Shown here in pieces: positions 13,032-23,738 of a stretch of DNA of 64,000 nucleotides. A program made the position numbers and the translations under genes. The notes under the pieces are model-generated. The model had not been told where the DNA came from. It ran no database searches and worked only from the letters and a program-made list of their open reading frames with translations. Position 1 is the first letter of the stretch; every line of letters starts with the position of its first letter. Location: contig JAECYW010000004.1 in the NCBI GenBank assembly GCA_023014335.1, positions 2,232,001 through 2,296,000 of the forward strand, read 5' to 3'. Source of the stretch: Galerina marginata (lineage: Eukaryota > Basidiomycota > Agaricomycetes > Agaricales > Galerinaceae).

Positions 13032-13114
13032 GGTGGATTGGCGTAATGGCAACGCGTTAGTTTCCGGTTTGGGCACCGAGCTAAAGATTGCGAGTTCGAG
13101 TCTCGCATCCATCG
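13032..13114 (+). tRNA. tRNA-Arg (anticodon CCG) with an 11-nt intron
   Basis: The stretch folds into a full cloverleaf. The 7-bp acceptor stem pairs 13032-13038 with 13107-13113 (one G-T pair), discriminator G at 13114. The D stem is GCGT/ACGC with GG in the loop, the anticodon stem TTAGT/GCTAA, the variable loop 5 nt, and the T stem GCGAG/CTCGC around TTCGAGT. The anticodon loop is TTCCGG..A with anticodon CCG at 13064-13066. An 11-nt intron (13068-13078) sits after position 37, the standard nuclear site, and contains TGG that can pair with the anticodon. The A box (TGGCGTAATGG) matches consensus exactly and the B box is close. It would read CGG codons. Confidence 0.88.
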
Positions 13115-13123
13115 TTTTTTTTT
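13115..13123 (+). terminator. RNA polymerase III terminator
   Basis: A run of nine T residues follows the tRNA discriminator base directly, as expected for Pol III termination. Confidence 0.85.
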
Positions 13124-16068
13124 GGTAGCCTGCCTTCGATAATTTTACAACTCGTTCTGTAAAATTACGGTGTATTGCATGTCGTTTGAAACCAAATGGA
13201 AATTTTGCTCACATTCCAAAAATTATTGTACACCGCCATCCCTACGATCACCCTCGATCTCTCTCTATCCGCTCACATGCCTGCTCATGGGCCTGCACAC
13301 CGGCGGTTCCTATTACAAATCTCTCTCCTCAAATTTGGGGATCCGTAAAGAAATGACATCGCACGATAATACGCATACTACTCCGGATCCTTGCATTCTC
13401 GGCCGAATTGCTCCTGAAATTTATCTGCATTGTCAGGTCCAACACGTTCTGGATTCGTGTACGCACTGCCTTCGGCTCTTTTTCAAGTCTTATGCTTGCG
13501 ATGGCTCAAATAAAACGCCTAGAAGATCGGCTTGAAATGAGCATGGGTTGCGTTTTTTCTTTGCTGACTATCTCCTGGTAAGCCTGAGCATGGCAGCGTG
13601 ATACTGGTATAGCATACCGCGGGCTGCCAAGAATATGCGGTATTCGTCTTCGCTTCGAGCACCCTGGGTTCTTATCAGATAGATGAGACGTTCTTGGATG
13701 ATTGGTCGAATAAACTTAGTTCGTGGAAAAAGCCTAATGTCGAGGCTGTGTTTTGGTTCCGATGTTATTTAGTGGTTCGTCGATTCATGAAGTAGGAGTA
13801 AACTTGCTCAGGTCTCTCGCTGTGGTGTATATCTATATGCTTGACCAAAGTTAACTGGACCAAAAGTCCAGTGCCAGTGTCAAACATCGGCAATCTACAA
13901 GAATATTTGAATCTGGCGCTTCTGCATTTTAAATTTCAACGATCGAGCGCTTAATTTGCCGAACTTCCGGAGTGTGCTTTATTGGCCCCTTATTGTGATG
14001 GAATCAATCATTGAAAGTGGTAGTTCCTTACGCAGTCTGTACGTATCTTGAGTACGGCCATATTGCTTTGGATTAGTCACTCGCGCTCATCCCCTTAAGT
14101 TTTAACGATCATTTACCTATCCAGTTAGTCTTGTGAATGGATGATGAGTGTTTCTCTGTTAGTACAGTTCCGTCACTTGGTATTGAGAAATTTATCCTGG
14201 GTTTCCACAGATCCAAGGGCTTTATTTACTTAAACCGACGAGATATTCATGTTATTAGCTCACCAGTGACTAGAGCCAGCGGACTAGATAGAATCACAGC
14301 AGGCGAACGAAGGAAAAAAATGCACTGTTATGTACACTCGCATGTTACACTTTACTTAGTATGGCGGAATTGTTAACCAGGCGTTGACGTAGAGTGCGGC
14401 TTAGATCGACAATTATTAATCGCTGACCGTCTCCTATCTCCACGACAAGCGTCTGGTGACGTCGTACCTTCTAACAAACACCTCATCTAATTGTTTTAGG
14501 GCTAATTCTCTCATGCGATCAACCTCCATTGAACCAAGACTGGTCGGATTTTATCACTATCACCTCTCACGTTGCTAAAAGGACCTTCAACATACAGTAT
14601 CCACCCAGATGAGGAACGGTATATGTGGTTTCAGATTTCTGGGCTTCGTTAGCTCCAGGTGAGTTCTTGAAAACGTGTGTGTATGTTTAGAGATGACCAA
14701 GGGTAGGCACGAATGTCAATGCCACATTGCGCATGGCACATTTTTCAAATGATTTTCGAGGAGCTGGACAAGCGAACAGAGATCCAGATTGTCTGTTAGA
14801 TGTATGATTTGGCAGTATGGAAAGTGCAGTAATACCATGCGTGTCAGAGGCCCGAAGGAACGCGGAAAACACTCTGGATTGACACTGAAATTGGGATTCC
14901 ACTCACATCTAGCCTTTCTTCGGTATGCTTTGTCACGGCAGGAGGCTTTTTTGGTATCAACTTGAAATGGCGCCGCTAGCAGAACTGGGCCCGCATGGTG
15001 ACGACGCCCAACTAATCCTAAATAAAATTCGGCATATATTCCGAGTGCTGTGGGGACGGAAGAGAAGAGGAGAACCAACCGAAAAAAATTCTGGATCCTG
15101 TGCCCAAGTAAATCACCTTACTTGGTGAAGGACCTAGGGATGTGCCGATGACGGTTTCCGTAAAATCACCCCTGGAACTCATAGCAGCACTCACCATCGA
15201 ACGTTATCGAACACTAGGCCTTCACCATACACGTTCAAGTCAAGAAAGCGAGTGCGAGTGCGAATGTTCTAGCACAGTTCCACCTCATGCGAAGAATTCC
15301 CCTTGGAAATAGTTTCACGTACGAACGGCGTGGACAGCAAGGCTGTGCGGTACAAGCTTTTCCCTTTAAACGGTCCGACGGCACGGTAATGCCATGTGTC
15401 ATCGGCTGGCCCTTAGTGCTCCTCTTTCCGATAAAAACACGCATCTAGCGCACCGCGAATGCGTGTTTTCGAGGCTGATGAACATCGCAGGTTTGGGTTT
15501 AACCGTAAAGCTAACGTCCTTATCGGGTAAGGTCGATGCCATAAATAGCAATTGACGGTCATCTCTTTTCCGGCTTCTGCACACGTTGTGCCGGGGATTT
15601 GCCCGTGGCGCAGGAAGCGACATCGCCGGATAGAGAAAATGCGGACTCCGGACTCCAGATTCCTAGAAGTTGTACATGTACATTGATATTCCGGTTTTCC
15701 GTTCTACATCTGGCCATGTTACTACAAAAAAGTGACTATTCTACGGTTACTTCATCGACACATAGTCAATGACAAGGATGGCAATTCCTGGTGAGCAAAA
15801 CTCATTAATCTGCTCCTACTACCTCCTAGATATTAAGCACTACAATTACTCAGCCCGTCAGCGATGGCTCTCCATAGCAGCCGAAAGTAATTATCATGTG
15901 TATGTATACGATAACGGCAAGAAATCAAGCAGGCGATGAGGCGGTCACGAATACTGGAGAGCGAGTCTACATGGTGAGCATAGGAACTTCTAAAGGCTAA
16001 AAAATATAAGTCAAGTCCAAGTCAAGACAGTTTCGCTCTATGCGACGGTGTTATATATCGGGCCACCG
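13124..16068. other. Gene-poor region, nothing supported
   Basis: Nearly 3 kb with only short, unrelated open frames on both strands. I found no family motif, no intron-linked model and no repeat structure. It may be intergenic DNA or a heavily decayed element. Confidence 0.45.
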
Positions 16069-17933
16069 TCATGCTGTCAGTGACACAGACCCATTGACAA
16101 TAACGTTCCCTGCGCCAGCTTCGTCGTTTGGTTTCAGTTCCGCCTGGCCTTCCTTGGCCACCTCGGCAGCGTCGATCTTACTCATTTCCTTGATAAAGCT
16201 GCTTCCCCAGAACGCAGCGCTGTACTTGTTCACGTACTTGAATAGTTTCCGATGGTTCTCCGCGCGTACAGAAGCGTCCATCGTTACCGCCTCGTGGATG
16301 GCGTCGGCCACTTGCTGGGAGTCCCAAGGGTTGACCACAATAGATCCATTTAAGCTTTGTGCGGCGCCGGCGAACTCGGACAGGATCATAACACCTTGGC
16401 GTGCTTGTTGGCAGGCAATGTATTCGTACGATACCTGAATTAAATTGGTCGGGATTCAATGGTGGACACGTATAAGAAACGGTGCGCACCAGGTTCATGC
16501 CATCTCGTGTACTCGAAACAAGACACACGTCACTAACGGCGTACAGGGCACAGAGTTCATCGAAAGCGAGACTCTTGTGCATGAAATGTATAGGCATGAA
16601 TTCCACTGTCCCGAAACGCCCGTTGATACGTCCGACGAGCTCATTCACAGTGGCCCTGAGGTTCTGGTATTCCTCGACATCTTGTCGTGATGGAACGGCT
16701 AATTGAACAAGTACCACCTATGATGCGCATGTCATTTAGACGAAGTTATTGGGTTTAGCATGTTCATGAAACAGACCTTGCCAATCCATTCCGGATGTTG
16801 GGTGAGGAAAAGTTCTAGTGCATGCAGTTTTTGAGGTACACCTTTGATGTAGTCGAGGCGGTCGACACCAACAATGACTTTAACGCCACCGAAACGTTGC
16901 TCAAGTACTTTAATACGATCGATGACAGACGCTTTTTTTAGATTCTATATGGGATAAGTGAATAAAGTGAGAACTTGCGCGGTGAAGTATGAACGCACGT
17001 CGATGAAACTGCTCGGTTCAATTCCAATGGGGAATGTGCCCACGTGTGCGAGCCTACCCTCGAACTCGACACCGTTGGGCATGGTAGGCAAGGCTAAAAT
17101 TCGCGTACAGGACGATAGGAAATGCCGTGCATAGTCGTATGTGTGGAAGCCAATGAGATCGCAATAGAGAACACCAAGCAGAATTTCTCTCCGTACAGGC
17201 AGAATCCTGCACCAAATTAACAACGCCTCAACACTAAAGGAAAGAATTCGCACCTGTAAATTTCACTACTCGGGAAGGGGGTATGTAGGAAGAAGCCGAT
17301 CTTTACACCCGGAGTAGGCGCCTGGGTCGTTGAGAATGCTGTAACATCGATGCCTTCTGTAATTTTAGACAATTCAATACTGGAGAACGTTCCGACATTT
17401 TTTCGACCGTCGAGGATGCCGCGGAGGAGCATGGGAAGAAGCATTAAGTGGTAGTCCTGGACCCAGACCATGGCTCCAGGGGTTATTTGTTGACGGACTA
17501 CTTCCGCAAACTGCATATTGGCCTGGCGGTATGCGAGCCAGTTCTCCTCGTCAAAGTTCATCTCACCAGGATGGTAGTGGAATAGCGGCCATAGGATGGA
17601 GTTAGAGAAACCGTTGTAGTGGCGGTCAGCTACGTCATCGTCAAGATAAACGGCCTGACAGGAGTATTCCTCCATGAGACGCTTGTCGACGAGAGGACGG
17701 TCCTTAGGAGGGATGAAAAAGCCGGGCCAGCCAATCCATGTGAAGTTGAGAGACTTCTTGAAGCCGGAGAGGGCAGAGACGAGCCCACCCGATGACATTT
17801 TGAAGTGGTATTCGCCATTGGCGTCCTTGTTGATGGTGATGGGGAGACGGTTCGAGACAACGATGAGGTGGCCACCCTTTCCGAAATCCATGGCTGGTTG
17901 GTCCTGAGGAGAAACTACGGCAGAGGGCTCCAT
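16069..17933 (-). CDS. tps1: Trehalose-6-phosphate synthase (UDP-forming)
   Basis: GT20 enzyme joining UDP-glucose and glucose-6-phosphate to trehalose-6-phosphate in the cytosol. Trehalose serves as a stress protectant, and T6P restrains glycolysis. Model: 17254-17933, 16999-17206, 16777-16944, 16490-16717, 16069-16434, giving 549 aa, a usual Tps1 length. The sugar-binding loop VVSNRLPI is near 25-32, followed by WIGWPG, the catalytic-face VWVQDYHLMLLP, GFFLHTPFPSSEIYR, DRLDYIKGVPQK and SDVCLVSSTRDGMNLVSYEY. No phosphatase domain follows, so this is the synthase subunit alone. The ATG at 17933 is the first in frame. The final ~30 residues are a non-conserved Ala/Glu/Gly-rich tail. Confidence 0.95.
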
Positions 17934-18275
17934 GAAAGACGAAGGAGAATATATAGCTCGGGGGAATGACACTTTGGTCGATGCTGGTGAAAAGCGAGCG
18001 GTGAAAACCAGATTGGGAAAGATAATCGGATCGTTGTAGGGGAGGACCGGGAAATGTTTGATCGTCGAAACACAAAGTGTTCTTTTTACGATCTTTTATT
18101 TAAGACCACATCTCAGCTGTAGATTGACCTCCGTCATAGACAATGTCATTCTCATTCATCCTCCGTGACTTTCCTCCCACCTGTGACGCGAGTAAAATCA
18201 CACTCTGTATTTCACACATTTTATCTACATCGTCATGTGTCGTATATACTGCGGCAAATCTGCGGAGAACTACTT
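17934..18275. other. Intergenic: tps1 promoter and rpp0 3' flank
   Basis: About 340 bp between two minus-strand genes. It must contain the tps1 upstream region and the rpp0 3' UTR. No other gene is visible. Confidence 0.5.
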
Positions 18276-19471
18276 TTAATCGAACAATCCGAAGCCCTGT
18301 CCAACGAACGTGCTTCAGTGCCTCTTCTTTTCGCTTCGGGGACCCACTTACCATATCGTCGTCTGACTCTTCCTTTTCCTCCTCCTTCTCCTCGACGGCA
18401 GCAGCGGCAGCGGGGGCGGCCTCTGAAGCGGCAGGGGCAGCCACAGCAAAGGCATCTGGGTTTGCAAGGTATTCCTTGACCTAGGGGAACAGTTAGCGTC
18501 ATGTACTTGAAATCTCGAATCTTAGAAGACAGGTCATAGAAAAAATGTTTCCGCCGATGAAATGCTCAGAATTTTCAGTGTATATGATAAAAGTAATCAT
18601 TAAACTGGAAGCGCAAAAAAATGCTTACCTTCTCCGCACCATCGAAGGTGTACTCCGTGGCAAGGGCAATGGCGAGCAAATTCTTGTAGGCATTGACGAG
18701 AGTGTGGGTAACAGAGACAATAGTTGGGTAGTTAAGAGCTAAAGAGATAGCAGCAATAGTCTTGATACCCGACAAAAAGCGGTCGACAAGCTCCTGCTCA
18801 TCAATGTCCAGGACGTCAGGGGAGAATATGTTGCCTTGATCGAAGATCTGAACGACAGTCATGCCGTATGTGAACGGCGAGATGTTCAGCATGTTAAGGA
18901 GGGTGGCTTCAGAGCTTCCGACACGGGTACCAGCAGTGACGACTTTGACGTCAGACACGATTTCAATAGTACCACGAGCGATTTTGGTCGGAATACCGAG
19001 GGCCTGGAAGAAAGAGGTCTTTCCGGGCTCCATACCGGTGTTGCAGGCAGGAACGGTGACGTCCTTGGGGGCAAAGGCACCAGCACGAGCAGGGGCAGCG
19101 ACCTTGTTGGCGACAATAATTTCACGGACGTCCTTGAGGTCCTTGTCGGTGAATACGAATCCAATGTTGCCCTTAACGTATGGGAGGAGACGTTCGAATT
19201 GGGGGTTTTCAGAGAGGATGGTGCGGAGAGCACGGCGAACCATGGTGTTCTTGCCCATTAGAACAACACCTTTGCCACGGAGGGCGACACGGATTTGATG
19301 CATCTGGTTGGAGCCAACATTGTCGACATTGACCAGGAAGATTGAGGCTGGGGGGTCGTAAAATGAGTGTCATTCACCCGAAAGATATGTGCAAATATAT
19401 TCACGATATTTAGCGAGAAGCTCCTTTAGTTTCTCAAAGTAGACCTCCTTGTCAGCACGAGTAGCACCCAT
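18276..19471 (-). CDS. rpp0: 60S acidic ribosomal protein P0
   Basis: Stalk-base protein of the large ribosomal subunit (uL10). It anchors P1/P2 dimers and helps recruit elongation-factor GTPases. Model: 19405-19471, 18629-19347, 18352-18480, 18276-18296, giving 311 aa, the usual size. Start [23 protein letters not shown], then [15 protein letters not shown] and [10 protein letters not shown]. The C-terminus is an Ala-rich hinge followed by an acidic run and the hallmark DDDMGFGLFD. That last peptide (GFGLFD plus stop) comes from a final exon of only 21 nt, so a naive model would miss it. The intron at 18481-18628 is 148 nt, about three times the local norm. At least one intron probably lies in the 5' UTR (19488-19537, with good GTAAGT and CAG ends). 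Confidence 0.96.
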
Positions 19472-20266
19472 TATTGATTGTGTTTATCTGTGAACGACTA
19501 CTTAGACTTATTGTCCTGTTCGATCAAAAACACTTACGAGTCGAACGTTGTTAACGAAGTGCCTCCCAATTGACCTCTGCGCCTACGAGTAAGAAATTAA
19601 AGACAAAGAGGGAGACTCCATGTGTGAGAGCGTACCTGGTAGTGCCAATGGATGTTTCAAGGCGACTTGTTGAGCGTATAAGACGAAGAGTATCTACTTA
19701 CAAAACTTGTGTGGATGAATGACTGTGAGAAAGTAAGTTTAAGGTTAGAGTTCAAGCCAGTTAAAACTCCGCCTCGGCATAACCCAATTCGCTCCCTCGA
19801 CGTCACAGTGCAAGCCAGCGAAGTCCTGGTTCAAAAAGCTTCCTCTCTCAGCAAGGGGCTCTGACTGGTGTTAGCCTCTTGGGCACTTTCTCTGGTGCAC
19901 TCTAGGCGCCGTGTCGTTGATCTCGAGGTATTTTCTTAGGTATTCTCGCAGTTCTCTGCTTGTTGCAGTGCTAGTAGCGACGCGCTCTGAAGACGCGAGC
20001 GCTGGAATATCATTCCATGCAATGGAATGTTGCGATGGTGCCAATCGATCCTCCGTACTTTGGATGGACACGGTCGCAGTTACGCATCGAACATACGGTA
20101 CGTGTTTACCAGAACGGCCTCCGACCACGTCACGTACTTACCATGGTATGTTCCCGGACCTTTTCTGTGACCCATTATCTGCAGGCATCATTCTGCACCA
20201 TCGCGAATTACAGCCATAATAAAGCTCGCTATCCACACTCGCTCACGTTTTGGTGTGAAGTCACCC
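19472..20266. other. Divergent promoter region between rpp0 and the next gene
   Basis: It separates divergent genes. It contains the likely rpp0 5' UTR with a spliceable intron at 19488-19537 and possibly another at 19583-19635. No coding gene is evident; short frames near 19911-20219 lack support. Confidence 0.5.
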
Positions 20267-23200
20267 ATGGCTCAATCTCTAGGAGCCCAACCCGAACCAA
20301 AAGGCTGGTTGAACAGAGACGAACTGGGCGCAACTGAATCTACTCTCTTCGGTGTTCCTTTCGAAACCAGCCTTCGTACAACCTCATGTCCGGAGAGACA
20401 GTCGGATAACTTGGAGATATCGCTGACTACCGTTTCAAACCCGTCAAGTGTTGACGCTCGCGCCAATGCGTTGCCGTCCAGCAAGGGCTCTTCTCTCACT
20501 TCAAATCCCGACAATGCCCTTGCACTCATCGCAACCTTAAAACAGCAGCTATCCCCACATACCTCAGATGAGATTTTATCCATTGCCGACATTATCAGCT
20601 TGTACAAGAAAGCTTCACAGCAATCGTTGTTACATCATATCGGCGGAGAGCAATTCACCACTCTTCTGTCCCTTTGCGGCAACCTGTCACTGCCGTTGAC
20701 CGAGGGAAAATTGTCTTATGGCAATCTTCTGGCGCCACGATTCCAGTTACAATGCGCGAAGTCGAAATTATGGTCCTTCGTTTTGCAAATTGGGGAGGAT
20801 ATGGAATGGTTAGGCTTTGAGCTTAGTACAGAAGATCGGTATTGGGTTATACAGGCGTGTCTGGCTCAGGCTAAAGGCACTATTGGTGAGAACTCTCATC
20901 CAGGTAAGTCGTATCTGGTTTGATGTTAGTTCGACGACCTAATATTTTACGGGTAGCCCTTGCCCGTGCTCGTTCCCAATATCAACACGTCAAGAACATG
21001 ACAAATGATCCAGACTTGCACCTTCCGTATCTGAAGGCCTTGATATTGTCGGGGAATCTTGCCCTTGTCCAGGAGGGAATCCAACATCTTTGCGCAGTCC
21101 TCGACCGTGTTCCAGACCCCCACCCTCGATTTCCAGAGCTTCTTTGGGAAACGATCTTGTGGCATGCATCTGACCTTCCAACAGATTCCAAAGAAAAGTT
21201 GTCCCAAACCTCCTTCAACCGCATGTCCGTATACCCCAGGCCTTCCTCCTTTGGGGTCATTGCTACATCGACCTTGACACCAGGCTTCGATTTCCAAGGT
21301 ATACTCAGGGTCCAACATTTGAGTGCATCATTCGCGACCACCTTATTCCCTTGTTATTGTCTCTTCCATCCCGAATCCCTCAGTCACTGGGCAATCCAAC
21401 AAGCTCGCCAAGCACTTGCTCCCAACCTTCCGTTGGATATACGCTGGAACAACCTCATCTTACTTGCGAATTCCAGGTCTCCCGAAAGCTTCCCAGTAAA
21501 ATATCGACTATCCAGCACAGCTGCTCCTGATTCGGGAAATAGTCTCTGGAGGACCACTTTAATATTGGAGAGCATGAGCAAGCAGTTATCACATGCATCT
21601 CCCGACTTTGGCAACCTTTGTCAGGCGGTGCAAAACATAGCCAGGCCGTTGTGGAAGATGTTCTCGACTGCGAAGCACGAAGATCAACCGACCGACGTCA
21701 ACCTTGCATATGTTTCTGCTTTTCTTCGAATTGCTGCTAAGTCTTTTGACGAACAGCTGAAAGGAGCGTGCTTCCTTTTTGTTCAAAGTACAGGATTGTG
21801 GCATCACTCCTGGAACAACGCCCAGGTGGTAGACAATATCACCGCATACATTATAGCTTCTGTCGCTATTGATGGACGCGACTGGCCAAGGATCTACTCT
21901 TCTATCTTAGACCTTGTTCCCGATATCAATTGGCAAGCCGGAGTCACAGACCTTTTGCTCTGGCACTATTCATCGGAAAACATTGACATAGCTTACGACC
22001 TCTACGTCTATGGCCTTGGGGCTGGAATCGATGTATCATCTCGAGCTCTCCGCCGCCTATTCACGGGCCTGGTCGCCAACCACCGTTGGACAATTGTGGC
22101 ATCACTCTTCGATCACCCAACTACCAGCAGAAACCAGGCTGAGCTACTGTTTGGAGAAAGTTTGCGCCTTTTTCAGGTCCAAAGATACCAGTATGCAGAT
22201 GTTGGCTTCGTGAAAGTTTTATCTCGAGTCGCTTGCAAGCTGTACGAACAAGAGCCCCCACCGCCGTCCCTCAAGTACCCAATTCGATATTTTTTGTCGA
22301 TCATGATTTGGACCCAAAACACTTCGAAATTGGTCAAGCTCGTCAAGGACATTCACCAAACAAGTCCTGAGTTGTTCACAATTCGTCTTGTACACCGCTT
22401 AGTTCGTCAACTCATTCGCCGTCGAGAGTTGTCAAACGCCTTCAGGTTGTTCCGTATTTTTGATGGGACTGGTGGAACGTCGGTGTCTCGGTCCCTCGAT
22501 GGTATTCGGCGTCTATTGATGCACAAATTTTCCAAAGTTGGAGCCTCCAAACTAGCTAGGCGACTCTCGCGAAGGAATAAGCAGGTCGCGATGCTTTCCA
22601 AGCGCAATCGCGGTGCTCTTACCTGGGCTGTCGGACGGCGCATGCTTCCCTCACCATCGTTGTATCTTCAACGCATTCGGGTTGTCCTCACTAACACCAA
22701 TGACGATGGCCCAACTATTCGAGAGGCCGTCTCTTCATTGATACGGGCCAAACGGTTTTATGCTGCCAGAAAGCTGTACGCCACGTATCACTCCTTTCTC
22801 GACCAGAGCACTAGTACGGCAATTGGTAACATTATTCTTCATGGCCCAATGCACGACCACGAATTTCGCCATGGTCGCCTCGTTCGTCATATCCTGAGGA
22901 CAAAGGATGTGCTGTCAAATGACTACGGCTTTGTCCCTGACCGAGCTACAGTTAACATTGTTCTGAAAGCATTCCTTCGTTGGAAAACCATGCTGGACAC
23001 CAGCAAGGTTAGGCATCTCTTCGACAAGATGGTTCACGGAGGATATCCTGTCCCAAAACAGTTTCGTCGAAAACATGGTGTTCCCTTCAACTCGCCTCCC
23101 GGATCTTTGGAAGGTCTATCACTTCCACCGTCATCGGTTCATATTTCTTTCTCGAAACACATTCGACCGCTGTATAAAATGTTTATCAAGGCCTTTTACA

Positions 23201-23361
23201 TCCGCAATGATGTCTCGGGTGCGAAAACTGTGGTTGGGATCTTGAAGGAAGTCGAAATCCAGGAAATGAGGGAGAGGGAGAAACGAAGCCGTGCACGACG
23301 CGAGGGTATTATTAAGAAGAGGATGAGAGAGTCGAAGAAGCGGGCTGAAGCTTGTTCGTAG
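20267..23361 (+). CDS. Large helical, possibly PPR-like protein of unknown function
   Basis: Two exons (20267-20903 and 20957-23361) joined by a 53-nt intron encode 1,013 aa. I do not recognise a named family. The protein is rich in amphipathic helices throughout, with very basic stretches (RLVHRLVRQLIRRRE, KLARRLSRRNKQ). The region near residue 860-900 (DRATVNIVLKAFLRWKTM followed by VRHLFDKMVHGGYP) looks like a degenerate pentatricopeptide repeat. The C-terminus is a highly charged Arg/Glu/Lys helix. Such features fit fungal organellar RNA-binding proteins, but no clear mitochondrial presequence follows the chosen ATG (an upstream exon is conceivable). Function is therefore left open. Confidence 0.75.
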
Positions 23362-23738
23362 CCATGTATTTGAAATCCTGTTGTCGTCGAGAATCTTTTG
23401 CATCTGGTTGAAGTATGCACAAGACCAGAGATGATTCCCATTGTGCTAGGTAGGCAATAGATATACCATACTTGATATACCCTGTGGTTTGCCTGCCTTG
23501 GTTCTTCTGCAGCTGCTCACTGTAGATCTATGAGAAGTAGTCTTGTGCGGGTTAAGGTCTTCGTCGGCAAACGTCAGCACCGGGAACTATTAACTCAGGA
23601 CACCCACAAGCCATTCAAATAATACCCATGATGATGCATCTAAAATACAGAAAGGTGCCGAGATGTATGAAAGAGAAAGAGAACAGGACGAAATGCGAAA
23701 GCAGGATAACCAAAAGATAGCAAAAGAAACGAGACAGA
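23362..23738. other. Intergenic between convergent genes
   Basis: About 380 bp shared by the 3' ends of the 1,013-aa protein gene and the CM1-domain gene. No further feature seen. Confidence 0.5.

Noticed and set aside
18481..18628. Intronic C/D-box snoRNA
   Set aside because: Only partial C and D boxes, spaced too closely and without a terminal stem; kept only as an open question.
18836..19298. Antisense frames of 140-145 codons opposite rpp0
   Set aside because: Complement of a highly biased ribosomal-protein coding sequence; no domain and no splice support.
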